Assembly: GCA_003550305.1 (NCBI GenBank)
Contig: QKYT01000310.1
Coordinates: 31,729-95,728 of the forward strand
Length of the DNA stretch: 64,000 nucleotides
From: Glomus cerebriforme
Taxonomy: Eukaryota; Glomeromycota; Glomeromycetes; Glomerales; Glomeraceae
Direction of reading: 5' to 3'
Of this stretch, positions 22,180 through 34,559 are shown in pieces. The translations under genes were made by a program, and so were the position numbers. The stretch's first letter is position 1, and every line of letters starts with the position of its first letter. The notes under the pieces are model-generated. The model made no database searches, was not told the DNA's origin, and worked only from the letters and a program-made list of their open reading frames with translations.

Positions 22180-23826
22180 ATGTCACTTTCAGAAGATTGT
22201 ATTTGGGAAATCTTGCAATATCTTTCAGATGATAAAAAATCATTATATTCATGCTTACTTACAAACAGATTATTTTGTCGAATTGTTGTACAAATATTAT
22301 GGAGAAATCCGTGGAATCAGTGGATAAATATTAATTATAAATGTGATGATGATTCAAGAGAACAAATTTATTGGAATTCACTCGGAAGAACAATATCTAA
22401 ATGTTTTTCAAAAGAAATTAAACAATCTTCATCTCTCTTAAAAAAACATAAACAAAATCGGTTATTACAACAACAACCTTTATTCAATTACGTTTCATAT
22501 ATTCAAATAATTTCAGCGGAAGTAATCGATAAATTAATCAAATATATATTTGATGATATCAATAATAGACAAACTGAACAAAAATTTAACAAAAAGTTTT
22601 GGCTATTTTTCATGAATCGATGTAGTAGGATTAAATCTCTTAACATGCCAAGGTTTAACCTTTTTGAATATCCTGCATCAAAGATTTCTTTATCATCACT
22701 TTCCACTTTAAAGGTTATTGTATCATATCCTAAAGAAATAATTTTTGAATTATCGAAAAATATTAATACATTAAAACGTATTGAATTCCGTTTGGATAAT
22801 ACAATTGGAAATTCAAATAATGATGATAATATTAAAACCCTTATTCTCTCACAAAAAAATTTGAAAGAGATAAAATTTATATTTTTTAGAGAACATACAT
22901 TATTTTTTAATCAAGATATGATTAAACAACTTTCTCAAACTTTAAGAGTTCTTGAACTTTGTAATTGCACTTTTATACCCATTCAAACGATTTCTAATTT
23001 CATTAATATAACGGAATTAAAAATTTGTTTTAATAGTTTTATGTATAATGGAGAAGGCGTTAACAATTTAAGAGATGTTTTTTTACCAAAGCTTGAAACG
23101 CTTTCCTTGATAAATTTTAGAGATAGAGATTTAATCTTTTTATCTAAATTAATAGAAACTACACAAGGTTCTCTTAAAATTCTTAATGTTCATACTAATA
23201 GTACTGATACAACACCTGCAATATTATTTTCAATATCTGGATTATTATTACCAACATCACCAATATTATTACCAACATCATCAATCAAATTATATCTTCA
23301 TACAATTCAGACAGCATGTCCAAATATTGAAGTTTTACCAGTATGGTTAAATTCGGAAACTGTTTTGCAAGATTTTGAAGATTTATTAAAATCTTGTTCA
23401 AAAATCAGAAAAATCATTATTCATGCTACAACACCATTCAATGATATTCCGACTAAAAGTATTTTAGATTTATTAGCTTTAAAATCATCATCTTTATTTT
23501 TGAATAATATTCATTTAATTGGTCAATGGAAATTTTCTAATTCGGAACTTGAAAACTTTTTTGATCTATGGAAAGAAATGAAAAGAAAACCAATAGAATG
23601 TTTTTCACATAATAATGTTTATTATATTTATATTAAATCTAATTATATTATTAAATATTTTCAACAATATAAATGTATCATTTGTTCTAAAGCATTTGAT
23701 CGATTAGAATCCGCTAATCATCACATTATAATCCATCATTTTGGTTCATGTCCATACAAATGTTGGAATGATTGTGGGGATGATCATTTATCCAATTTTA
23801 TTTATATTACATCAAATTATTGTTAA
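22180..23826 (+). CDS. F-box/LRR protein 2 with C-terminal C2H2-like zinc finger (548 aa)
   Basis: A single 548-residue frame. Residues 1-50 are the F-box (DCIWEILQYLSDDKKSLYSC, then NRLFCRIVVQILWRNPW), the Skp1-binding module of SCF ubiquitin ligases. The middle is Leu/Ile-rich irregular repeats (for example TLRVLELCNCTF and ITELKICFNSF). Around residues 350-365 a short internal duplication repeats LLPTS. The family usually ends at about 460-500 residues. This protein continues with CIICSKAFDRLESANHHIII, where Cys499, Cys502 and the His pairs at 514-515 and 519-520 fit a C2H2 finger. A second Cys/His cluster follows (CPYKCWNDCGDDH). Nothing interrupts the frame and the codon use matches the rest. 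The finger may bind substrate or nucleic acid; that is inference. Confidence 0.9.
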   Translation: MSLSEDCIWEILQYLSDDKKSLYSCLLTNRLFCRIVVQILWRNPWNQWININYKCDDDSREQIYWNSLGRTISKCFSKEIKQSSSLLKKHKQNRLLQQQPLFNYVSYIQIISAEVIDKLIKYIFDDINNRQTEQKFNKKFWLFFMNRCSRIKSLNMPRFNLFEYPASKISLSSLSTLKVIVSYPKEIIFELSKNINTLKRIEFRLDNTIGNSNNDDNIKTLILSQKNLKEIKFIFFREHTLFFNQDMIKQLSQTLRVLELCNCTFIPIQTISNFINITELKICFNSFMYNGEGVNNLRDVFLPKLETLSLINFRDRDLIFLSKLIETTQGSLKILNVHTNSTDTTPAILFSISGLLLPTSPILLPTSSIKLYLHTIQTACPNIEVLPVWLNSETVLQDFEDLLKSCSKIRKIIIHATTPFNDIPTKSILDLLALKSSSLFLNNIHLIGQWKFSNSELENFFDLWKEMKRKPIECFSHNNVYYIYIKSNYIIKYFQQYKCIICSKAFDRLESANHHIIIHHFGSCPYKCWNDCGDDHLSNFIYITSNYC

Positions 23827-25919
23827 AATTGAGTTCAATATATACCTTATCCCTTTATTTTTTTTTACAACAAATTTGAACAAATTTTGGCTGACGTGTG
23901 TCGATTTTACTAACTAAATCTATTGAATATAACTACATACTTCCAATGTACTAATGTACTTGAATTTTCTATATTATACCAATATATCATATTTTTTATT
24001 ATACTGAATAATTCATTATAATATTAATGAATTTTCTTATAGAAAAAGCCTGATGTCTACTTTGTAATCAAAGCTTTTTAAACATTTTAATCTAAGTTTT
24101 ATATTTCTAGTTTTTATTACTTTTTATTTGTAAACATTTTTTTTTTTTACGTAAATAACAATAAACTATATTTTTAACCACCTTATTTATGAATTATTGT
24201 TTTACTATCTACATGCATCATTTTGCTAAATATTTTTTTTAACATTTATAAATTAAAGCAAATTTGAAGATTACAGAATGACTTTAATTTTTTTTTCTAA
24301 ACTTTACAATGGGAAATGAATTATAAAAATTTTTATAATCTTTTTGTCCTATCAGTACTATTAATCTTTATTGTTATTGATTGCATTATGAATATTCTTT
24401 TTTACAAGTATTATTTGTTAAGTTTTTATAGTACTGTATATAGTACTTCATAATTTTCTTGTCTGCTTTCATGCTCACATACCCAGATTTTCTTGTGCAA
24501 GTTCATGATTTTGAATATTAATAATGTGTTTTGATATTTATTATTATCTTGCAATATTTAAATTTAGGTGGATAAATGATTTCATAATTACGAGATATTT
24601 TTTTAACTTTTTAGGTGCTCTCATTCGATCGAAATTGTGAAGTTTCTTTCTGGCATGTTATAAATAATTGCAACATATTTATACCATTAATTACAAATAG
24701 TTTTGTACATACTTTACAAATCTTTAATACAAAGAAATGTTGATTTTTTGGATATTAAACGTAAGTTTCTAAAAATCTTTATTTTTAAGTTTCTTGAAGT
24801 ATATATCTGGAATTTTTAGATACATTAAAAAGTTAATTTACAGTAATAGAAATTGATTTGATAATTGTGAAGTATTTAAAATGGGTGTATTTCAGATCGA
24901 AAGATGTCTAATGCTGGCCAAATGTACAGGCCGATTGTGATCTGAGTCATATACATATTCATGTATTTTAATAAACTACAGTAATTATTCTATTACAATT
25001 TATACAGAAAATTTTAATTTAAATTAATTTTTATTTAATCTATACTATTTTATTTAATAATATTTATTTAAAAAACATGATATTAAAAAAAAGTAGTTAT
25101 TTATTATAAAAGAAATATAAATTAGCTTGTTATTGAAAGAAAAAAAGTAAAATACAAATAAAATTCTTTCATTATTATTAATCTTTTTGTTCCAATTTAG
25201 TTTCATATATCATTTTTTTTTACAAATTTTACTCAATCATCTTCATAATTTTTCTTACTGTTTCAATTCATTTTATCTATTCTTGTTTTGTTTTGAGTTC
25301 TTTATCTTTATTACTATATATTTCTTTAATTATACTTTTGAGGTCCAATCATTTAATATGCTTCTTACAAAATCTTTTTAATCATTTTGCCAAGATCTTT
25401 TAGCAAATATCTTTTATTTTAGTAATTTTTTTTCATTTCACCTTTTCTTTCTGTGTATTTTAATAATCTGTTCGATATTCATCTTCCCTCATTTCTTTAT
25501 TGTATGTCTTGTTTATATACTGTATTTATCTATAAAAAAAAATTTTTTTTTCTATTGTTTTTTAATTTTGGGTAGTCTTTTTTATTAAAAAAAATGACAA
25601 AATTATTAATTAAATATGTTAATTAATAATTTTGATTATTCTGGTGGAGTTCTTAAATATATCTAATATGAAACCCAATTATTTAAGATCATATTATTTT
25701 TAAGATTGCTAGTAATTTAATAGACTATAAAGTAGTATAGATTATCCATTAGATTATCTGGACGAAACGATCATTGAAATAATTAATATGATAAGTGACA
25801 ATAGAAATTAATTGATTTATATAATAAATAAAGAAAATTATAATCAAAAAAGTTTATTTTATTATTTTTTTTTTTTAAAATACAGTAAATAAATGTTTTT
25901 TTTTCTTTGCAATTATTTA
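23827..25919. other. AT-rich intergenic region
   Basis: No gene was recognised. Near 24892-24945 a short block has the inverted ends CAGATC and GATCTG and is less AT-rich than its surroundings. TACTGTA-type motifs occur near 24432, 24840, 24959, 25519 and 25883. Confidence 0.5.
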
Positions 25920-26785
25920 AAAATTAAATAAAAATTTTCAGTTTAATTAAATGTCTCTAATCTATGTTATCTTAATAAATCTAAATTAATTTTACTAATT
26001 GTTATTCAAATATTGTTTATTGTTTTATCTGATTTTATTATCTTAATACTCTCCATTCATAAAATTTTGTTAATTTTCTAATTTACATCATTATTCCTTT
26101 CTATTTCTATCTTATACATCTTTGTTTCAATTAACATGATGGAACTTGTTAACTTTAAATTATTCTCACATTTTATTTCTTAGGTATGTTGTTCTCCTTT
26201 TCCAGTTCTCTGGATATTTTTTTATTCAATTATTGCATTCATTATTTCTAATTCTCACTTTTTTCCACACTTCATAAGTAATCTCCGATAGACCTGGTAC
26301 TTTCTTCATTTATATATATACTTTTTCTCAAATTGTTCTTTTCATTTTTTTTCCTGTGCATTTCAGTTTCTAGATTTTTCCTTATTCCTTCTTATTAAAA
26401 TTTCATTTTCAATGATTTCTTTAGTCTTCATCAATTCTTTATTCATCCACTTCTCTAATTTTAGTTGTTGCTTTCTCATTATCACACAGATTGTATATTT
26501 GTGTTATCCTTAGATTCTTTTGTCTTTACGTCTAATATGACCACTGCACCTTTTTTTCTACTTTGTATATTTGTTTCCCATTTTCAGTTAATAAATTGTT
26601 CTTTCTTATCAGTTTGTTCTATTAAATCCAATAATATCTTGATTATCTTCTTTTTAGAAAAGCAGGTTTCAGGTTTCAGTATTTTACGGCTATTCTCAAC
26701 TTATAATAAACTTTTTGCTAACGGATGGTATCTTTAGAGTTATTAAGTGAAATAAATGAAAAGGTAAGAGGGAATTCTAATCTAA
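25920..26785 (-). pseudogene. LINE remnant, region before the RT palm
   Basis: On the minus strand, near 26230-26310, the sequence reads KVPGLSEITYEVWKKV followed by NWKRRTTYL. This is the conserved K-A-P-G-x-S-x-I-x-Y-E-x-x-K-K and P-x-x-W-K block that precedes RT motif 1 in LINEs. Upstream come fragments such as KGAVVILDVKTKESKDN (about 26530-26580) and LKLEKWMNKELMKTKEIIEN (about 26420-26480). The frame is full of stops. The region is clearly homologous to 62290-63120, which shares the start TTTAATTAAATGTCTCTAAT. It is preceded on the element strand by two tandem leader monomers (26786-27006). Confidence 0.65.
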
Positions 26786-27006
26786 ACCAACCAGCCAGTT
26801 AGGAGATACTCAACTATCTGACCGGCTTTCCTTGCCTGATATGAGGAAGATATCATATACAGTATAAGGAAGTTAAGAGGAAGTTTAAAGGAGAAAAAAA
26901 AACCAACCAGCCAGTTAGGAGATACTCGACTATCTGACCGGCTTTCCTTGCCTGATATGAGGAAAACCTCATATACAGTATAAGGAAGATAAGAGGGAGT
27001 TTAAAG
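26786..27006 (-). repeat. Tandem pair of LINE leader monomers, copy A
   Basis: Two units about 116 bp apart (starting near 26791 and 26907) share CCAGCCAGTTAGGAGATACT, then TATCTGACCGGCTTTCCTTG, then CATATACAGTATAAGGAAG. The second unit contains a perfect inverted repeat, ATATGAGG-AAAA-CCTCATAT (26955-26974). Together they sit at the 5' end of a decayed LINE on the minus strand. The same pair lies at about 63150-63370, and a single unit at 11629-11750. Confidence 0.85.
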
Positions 27007-29592
27007 GGAATAGAGGAGGTAGATGTGATAGTTTTTAAAAAGGATTATAGAGAGAAAATAAATTGGAATAATAATATAATTAAAGATACCTGTTAGAAAA
27101 TGTGAAAATTAACACGAAATATTGAAAAAAAGGTGGTATTTATATTTTAAAAATAATAAGGGTGTAAAAATGAGTCAAAATTAATAATGATACAAGTATA
27201 ATGATTCGCATCATGCAAATTTCTATATTGGGAATTTTCTATTTTTTTGTTAAAGTTTATATTTTTATGTGTTATACAAAATTAAAAATCAATGATTTTA
27301 TTACGTGATTTCACATGCATCACATGCCATAACTTTACTCATACATCCTTTATGTCCTTTATGACATAATACATTTTTGGTATTACATAGTTTTTTTTTC
27401 ACAATAAATATAACGAATACAACAAAAACAAGCCACGTAATGTACTGTATATATGAACTTATGAAACTCACTTTTTTTTGGATATTTATGTGTAAGCCGT
27501 GGGTACCAGCTTTTCCTTACCTCGCCTTATGGCAATACCCCCCATTCTTCGTACAGGCTGATTTTGGACAGCATAGTGTACTTTTAGTAAGTCCATTATT
27601 GGTAGGGCCATAACATAATCCAAAAATTGATTTTTTTTGGATATTGACAAAAAAAAAAATTTTTTCTAACATCCGTGAGAAATTTTTAATTCTTTTAATA
27701 CAACCGAATAAATCCTCCGAATAAACCTAAATTTTCATGAAATTAATAGATTAAATCAAATAATCTTGAATTCATCGAAGTTGTAATTAAGAATTTCTGA
27801 AGAGGAGTGTAAATATGTGCTATGATTCATCATTCATGTTTATAAAATATTGTAAAATTGTTATAATTTCGACCCGAATATAAGGTGGGCCAAATTTATC
27901 ATTAATTGCAATAAATTATTTTGGATTGATTTTCATTGATTTATTGAGCTATGAATGTAGCTGTGTAGCCGATCACTATAAGTTTTTCATAAGATCATTT
28001 GATTAAGATTAATGTTATACAAGATAATATATAAGTATTCCAATAGGAATCTAAATGGGGATATTAATAATATGAAATTCTCTTGGAATCTTCTGCTGCA
28101 GTCGAAAACCTGTCTTCGGACTTTCCTAATGCAGATGATTTTAAAAAACCATAATGATCTTCAGATAAAAGAATATTTGAAATTGTTTTTATTGAGTATT
28201 ATTTATAAGATAATTTCGATAAACTAATATTATAATTTGACAAAAAAAAAAAAAAAATTTAAATTACATTGAGGGTGTGATGCTAATCCTAATATCCTAA
28301 CCCTAATTGTAAAAAAAAAATGGTGATAAACAGGAATTTTACAAGTTTTAATTTTTATTGCTTGACAACCGCAGTAGATTCTTTAAATAGAATAATCTTT
28401 CGATACTATCTTGATATACTACTGTATCTGGTAATGAAAAGAAATATATCTACCTTTTTAAAAATAAAGATATAACATGTATTACAATTTTCACACGGAA
28501 AACAGATTCCGAATTTGTAACTTAATTGAAATAAATAATGTAAATACTTATCATAATATATTATTGTTTAAATCACCGGTCATTATAAACTAATCTTTCC
28601 AAAAAATCGCTCAATAAAATTATCAATCTGGATTTATTATATTCGATAAGCCGATAACCATAATAATTAATATTAATTAAACAAAGATTTATTTGTTATT
28701 TATAACCTTGTTCATTATCAAGTTTTTTCTCTTACATGAACACAGACTTCGTATTTCTACCATGGCGCTACTGTTTAGTAATCAGGGCTAAAGCACACTA
28801 ATATATTTTTGTCTATTATAATGATTAAATACAATATATTTTATAATTTGACAGTTCAAAGTTCAATTAATATCTGATATGTATTCCTATGCATTATTCA
28901 GTTCCAATCGCCAATCACATGACCTAATTTATGCTGCGTGCATTTATTTTTATCGTCTTTTCCTTGTTTTTTTTTTTTTGGTTTGTTTGTTCTACCTCTT
29001 CTCCATATTTATAAACTTTTGAAAAAAAAAAGAAATTTTGCGCAGTTTTGCGACATTTAAGTAATTATTTTGTATAAAGTGATAACATTTTTAAATTTAC
29101 AGCGCGCCATTTATCTAATCATAATACAAAGAATTAGAGTTTGTGAATTTTGAATATTCAGTTTATATAGTCTATATATAATTATTGAATGGTATGACTT
29201 ATTCATAGAAGTTTTCAATTTTATATAATCAAAATAATATTTATTACAATAAAAAAAGCATAGTTAAATAAATATCTGCTTTGACAAAAAATATTGAAAG
29301 CTATATAAGTATGCATATACATAATATTTAATATTCGAAAACATGATCATATATCGTGTAACACTATTTTTTGGATCATGTATTATGAACCATCAACGCA
29401 TATGATGTTTCATAAAAAGAGTGGCTTATGATACATGTGATAGGACGCCCTAAATATACCTAAATATAAAATAGTAGTAGTCGAATTAATTTATTTTGAT
29501 AAAATACAGTATATACATAAATAAAGAAATGAAACAAGTTGATATCAAACGAAACTATTGTTGAAGTAAGAGATACTTACAAAAAAATTCTA
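27007..29592. other. Intergenic region with one coding-like scrap
   Basis: Mostly featureless AT-rich sequence. At about 28072-28135 the plus strand reads EILLESSAAVENLSSDFPNA followed by DDFKKP and two stops, which looks like a dead exon of an unknown gene. A less AT-rich patch at about 27490-27610 is flanked by similar TTTTTTTTGGATATT sequences (about 27472 and 27630). It may be a small repeat. Confidence 0.4.
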
Positions 29593-30826
29593 TTAGTTAT
29601 CATTCTTCTGTGCCCAGAATCTACAAAGTTTAAGTTTAGGGCTTGTAGTTTTTAATTCTTCGTTAAGATTTTTAAACCGATTTTTGTGTTCTTCTTTATC
29701 TATTCCTTGTTGGGAAGAGATATCCTCCGTTGCAATGTCTGACATAATAAATGACATTATAATTTCAAGGATTGTAATTCCTGCTTTTCCACCATTCGGA
29801 CCAATTATAAACGTTTTTTCATCTTTGTTGACTTGAGATATATAATTTTGCGACAACATCATGTTATCGAGGTGCGGTATTAGGCTCGTGTCTACGCCTC
29901 GTTTTAAACACAAATCGTAATCTATAATTATTATAAACATAAATGTTACCATAAAAATATTTTAAATTGATGTTTAAAAAATGAGAAATTTTACTCACGT
30001 GTTTGATACATTTTTGATAAGATCGGACCATTATCGTCAGGAGCGATGTACTCGACAAGCTCGACAAAGCCGCCTGGCTTCGTAACCCTGTAAGGCGTTT
30101 ATTTTTGTAAAAATAAATAAAAAAATCCATGATTGATTTATTATACCTGATAAGTTCCGAGATCACAAAATTCCACTGATCAGCTTTAATTATAAGAGCC
30201 ATTATTTCTTGGTGGACAAAATCAAATTCATTGTCAGAGAATGGTAATCCGTCTAAAATATCCGCCTGACGGAAATTTATATTTCCTGGCTTTATCTATT
30301 AGGCATATATATATTAATTTCTTGTTTTATCACTTTATATATTTATTTTAACATATTACTTACTTCGTTTGGGTATACGGTTGATTCTATATCAATACCA
30401 ACGAATTTGATATTTTTATATTCGTGAGCTAAATCCAACAACCATGTTCCAGGACCACAACTAAAAAAAAATTAATTATTCATATTATAACGAAAAAAGA
30501 ACTTGAAAGTCATAGTAGCCAAAAAAAAAATATAAAAAGTAAATTTCAATCATTTTAACTTACCCAACGTCTAATACTTTGCAATCTCCTTGTGATAATC
30601 TTCTTCCTATTGGTGCTGAAAAATTATTTCCAAATATATGTTTTCTAAAAAAGTGATTAAAATGTTGTCGGTCAAGATTTTCATATCCACGATTCGATAG
30701 ATAATATTTGGGTTTATTCTCCTCAACCAATATTTGTGGTTCGGGTTCGGGTTCCTTCAAATTCGAATGCTCTTTTTTAGAAGGATTTGATAGAATTTTT
30801 TTAAGGGTTGATTTAAAATTTCCCAT
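29593..30826 (-). CDS. Class I SAM-dependent methyltransferase, 5 exons (308 aa)
   Basis: Coding exons on the minus strand are 30564-30826, 30364-30460, 30147-30295, 29999-30087 and 29593-29921. All four introns are GT-AG (59-103 nt) and every join keeps frame, giving 308 residues. Residues 85-99 read LDVGCGPGTWLLDLA, the glycine-rich SAM-binding loop. VGIDIES follows, with the acidic residue that binds the SAM ribose (Asp111). NFRQADILDGLPFSDNEFDF is the motif II region, and TKPGGFVELVEY is motif III. The substrate is unknown. The N-terminus MGNFKST fits an N-myristoylation signal (Gly2, Ser6), so membrane anchoring is possible. The linker before the fold is Pro/Glu-rich. Proteins of this layout are common in Rhizophagus. 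I see no defect. Confidence 0.92.
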
Positions 30827-31685
30827 GGTTATAAAAAATGGTGGAGAAGTAAAAATAGAAAGTTGTTAGTTGTTAACAAAAGTTTAATTTTAGTGATATA
30901 AATCGAAGTCATATTTATATAAGATTTATCGAATAGAATGTCAGAAAATGGATAAACACTATACAGTACCCTTATCTCTAATACATATCTATTTTTGTTA
31001 TATCAAAAAAACGGTATTTTTTTTGGCGGTGATCTAATCAATTATGTAATCCTTAAAATGCAAATATTTATCTGTTATACACGAAAATCATTAACTGCCA
31101 TTGATAGTATTATTGTAATTATTTATACTATCTAAAGATTAATAAGATTTTGATATATTAATTTTTAAAATACCTACTTACCATATTTAATATAATGGTT
31201 TTAAAATTAGATTGACACTAATTTTAATAATTTTTATTAATATGGCAGCACCTTCACCTGACATGTGACTGGCGAAGTTTGTTCTCACATGTCACGTGGA
31301 GATGATTTCATTAAGAGAATTAAAATTAAAAATGTCATTAAAAGGCAGCATTTTTTGGAAGTGACTTCATTTTTAATAATTTTACTTGTAAAAATTTCAT
31401 ATAACGTAATTTGCATCATTTTAAAAAAAATATTTTTATAAATAAAATAAAAATAATCAAAGCTTGCCATTCTACAAGATCTATATTTGAGAGTTAACCT
31501 TTAGGGACAAAGTAACATTAAACTTGGTGCTATTACTTGAGAAAATGCTTCTGGAATCAGAGTATCATTTTTGTTTCTTGTTATTATGGTTATATTATAA
31601 GTCAATTTCTTCAAGGATTAAGTTTTATTTGTAAAATTTTGATAATTTCATTTATGACCACTAAACATTTTCTATTTACTGTATA
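30827..31685. other. 5' flank of the methyltransferase gene and AT-rich spacer
   Basis: Presumed promoter side of the methyltransferase gene. A TACAGTA motif lies near 30964. No gene was recognised. Confidence 0.5.
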
Positions 31686-31878
31686 TAGTAAGTTTTTGTT
31701 GACAAATTGAAAAGTACTTACAAAATTCTTGATAATTAAACAGTAGTGGTTTTGAAGTAGGTGCTGGAATGAATATTCCATTTTTATATAAGAGCTCTTT
31801 TGATTTATTTGGAAGAGAAACAATTAATTTACTAAGAATTGTAGAATTGTTGATATTCAATAGTATTTCAATATACAA
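31686..31878 (-). pseudogene. F-box gene relic
   Basis: The minus strand encodes STILSKLIVSLPNKSKELLY followed by NGIFIPAPTSKPLLFNYQEF. This matches the segment just after the F-box in the intact genes of this window (for example residues 75-115 of the gene at 38772-40202, IINFLSPSSKDLLFKNN and KKPLFNYINF). Neither the F-box before it nor the LRR part after it is present, so it is a fragment of a dead family member. Confidence 0.65.
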
Positions 31879-32369
31879 CCCATAATTACATTTATATTGT
31901 GAAAAGGTGTATATACCTAAAAAAAAAAAAATCCCAGGTTTAACTACAAAAATTCATAAGTTTTATACAAAATGGATAGAAAATTTTAAAGTACGGTAAA
32001 ACTATAACATTTCTTATTATAATTGGAAATATTTCATAATCTTTATTAAAATTATTAAAATTATTATTATTTTTTTCATAATTTTGTTGTTTACATATCT
32101 TTAATTAGCCCAAAAAAATTAATAAATATTAAATTCTATTTCTAATATATAACAATAAACTATTTTTTAATAAATCAAAAAAAATTATTTATATATTAAG
32201 ATGCACAATATAATATAAAATTTTAGCCAGACTTCAAAACTCAAATGATAAATATTAATTTTTAAAAAATAAATAATAATATGTTTTGATTACAATAAGT
32301 ACTTTATCTTTCCTATTAATAATTAGTAGTATATAATAAATTTTCCTTTTACAAAGACAAATAAAGGAA

Positions 32370-32900
32370 AAAAAAGGTTGCTTTTCTTGATAGCTTATTA
32401 AATTATATTTTGGTTTAGTGATTGGATAAACATTAGCTATTTTCCCTTCATACAGCTATTCATTAATTTTAATGTCACTAAATCATTATTTCGCCAGCAT
32501 TTTTAATCATTTCATAAGAAATGTTTGAAGGTCCTGTGGCTTTATTTTATTTAAAGTATATAGCCATTCCTCCCAACATTAAGTTGTTAATATCTTCTTT
32601 TGGTGAATATTGATCTTTTCAAAAGGATTCTATATTTTTTACAGTATTATATTTTTTGATCCTGTTACATTTTTGAAATGATCGTTCGTTAGATTTTTTT
32701 ATTTCTATTTTTAATAATCAGTAAAAGTATATTTCACTTCAGTTAATTTTGTTTTTTTGCATGAGTAAAAATCTTCTTTTTCAATTTTCGATTTCACCAA
32801 AACGGTTAAAAGCAGATTTAACTGTAGGCGTTTTCATGCCTAATGAGATAATCTTTTTTGTTTTTCTTTTTCAAAATTATATTTATAAAATAGCTGCACT
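32370..32900 (-). pseudogene. LINE remnant, region before the RT palm
   Basis: The minus strand reads NKATGPSNISYEMIKNAGEI near 32500-32560 and VYPITKPKYNL near 32420-32450. This is the conserved G-P-S-x-I-S-Y-E-M-x-K-x-A-G and Y-P-I-x-K-P block of LINE reverse transcriptases. Upstream, near 32640-32700, SNERSFQKCNRIKKYNTV fits the family's N-H-F-Q region. Stops and shifts break it. The palm domain is absent. It is a different copy from those at 25.9 and 62.3 kb. Confidence 0.65.
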
Positions 32901-33329
32901 TGCTGATTTTTTTAAATATAATTAATAAAAAAGATATCTGTTATAAGTATTTCTATCGATAGCTAATAATAAAATATTTCTAAATATAATGTTTTTTTTT
33001 TGGATTTTATAATTTTAATATTTTTTTTTTGATTTTTTTTTAAGTTTTTTAAATAGATATAAAAAAAAAAGAAATTGAATATAAGATGTTCAAATATTGA
33101 AAAAAGAAAAATAAAAAAGAAAAAACAATTTCTCTCGGAGTAGTGGTATCGGAGCTGTTTAATTTGATATAAAACTGATTCTTATGGTTCAACTAAGATT
33201 GAAGTATTGTTATTTTTGTTTGATAATTATTTGTGTAATAAAATTGTGTGCAACAAACTTATTATTGATCTTTCATTTTGGTATTATTACACGTCTTTTC
33301 AATTTTTGTTCTAGTTCATCAAATCATTC

Positions 33330-33850
33330 ATTCATTGATTGATGTCCTTTTCCGATATTCAGTTTTTTCCATTTTTTCTTTATATGTTGGTAATATTTCT
33401 TACTTGCTTGTGTGTTTAAATTAATTTTATTTTTCTTAATGTCATCATTTGCAACTTGTAAGAAAAGTTCTAACAATTCTGTTTTAGAATGCTCTTTACT
33501 ATAGCTTTCAATTCTTTTTACTGTTGTTTATTATATCTCTTTCCTTTCCTTGGTGATTCAGTTTGATTAGGTAACTAAAATTCAAATATAAATATTGTAA
33601 ATAAAGGTTAAATATTAAAAGTTGTATATATAAATTATATAATTAAGATTAATTTATACTGACTTTTCCAGACTATGTTATATTATGCTTTGCACATAAG
33701 TGAGATATAAAATTTTGTACAACTTTATTTATATTATCAATCATTTTGTCGTATGTTTCTTCGACGGTTTCTTTACGAATTGTTAGCTGATCCTCCAGCT
33801 TTTATGTTTCAAGATGTCTTGTACCATTATCAAGATAACTAGATTTTTTT
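33330..33850 (-). pseudogene. Two decayed exons of an unknown gene
   Basis: Minus strand. An upstream piece at about 33680-33800 reads KLEDQLTIRKETVEETYDKM followed by IDNINKVVQNFISHLCAKHN, a coiled-coil-like helix. After a plausible intron a second piece (about 33340-33560) reads SPRKGKRYNKQQ, then with a one-base shift IESYSKEHSKTELLELFLQV and TQASKKYYQHIKKKWKKLNI. The basic K-R-Y start resembles a psq-type DNA-binding region of a transposon protein. That is a guess. One or two stops and a frameshift mark it as dead. Confidence 0.45.
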
Positions 33851-34559
33851 TTTTGAGAGCTATAGATGAGTATTTGGAAGACACGCTTTCCATTCTTGGA
33901 TTTAGGAATTTATGATGCTAGGTTTTTTTTTGGATTTTCTCTTGTTATTCATAAATAAATTTATTTGTTGATTTTTTAAGAAAAGTTAGATAAATAATGT
34001 ATAATTATAATTCAACTTATGCTTTTGTAATAATCATATGTTATATTCCATGATTTTGAGGTAAAATCATTCATGTAATCTTCATGGTTTTTGATTAAGT
34101 ATTCAAAATATTACCATTTTGCAAATTCTTTCTATAATTGGGATTTGTTATTAATATCAGTTCAACTGTGTTCAAATATTCTAGTGTCAAACTAAGCCAG
34201 TTATAATGGACATAGTTACAATCATTAATATATTTAACACTGTTAGCTTTATGTATTCGTCCCATTTCTAAATACTTGAACAAGTTCTCTCTTCTTCTTT
34301 ACTCTTTATGACACTAAAGTCTAAAAGATGGTGGTTAATTAAATTTAACATAGGTGATTGAGTTGCCAGGCTGCATGTTTGAACATTTCATATGAGATTA
34401 TTGAACATTGATGAAATAAATTACAGAAATTTTGTGTACTAGCAGCTTTTTGTATGGATAGAAATTTCCAATCAGAGCTAAAATATATTTCTGTTGGCCA
34501 ATAATTCCACCAATTTGATTAACTTATTTCTTCAATAATATGTATTATGCATTAATTAA

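Noticed and set aside
31285..31470. 61-codon minus frame rich in Phe, Ile and Leu
   Set aside because: AT-rich low-complexity sequence can produce this; no motif, splice context or homologous block was seen.
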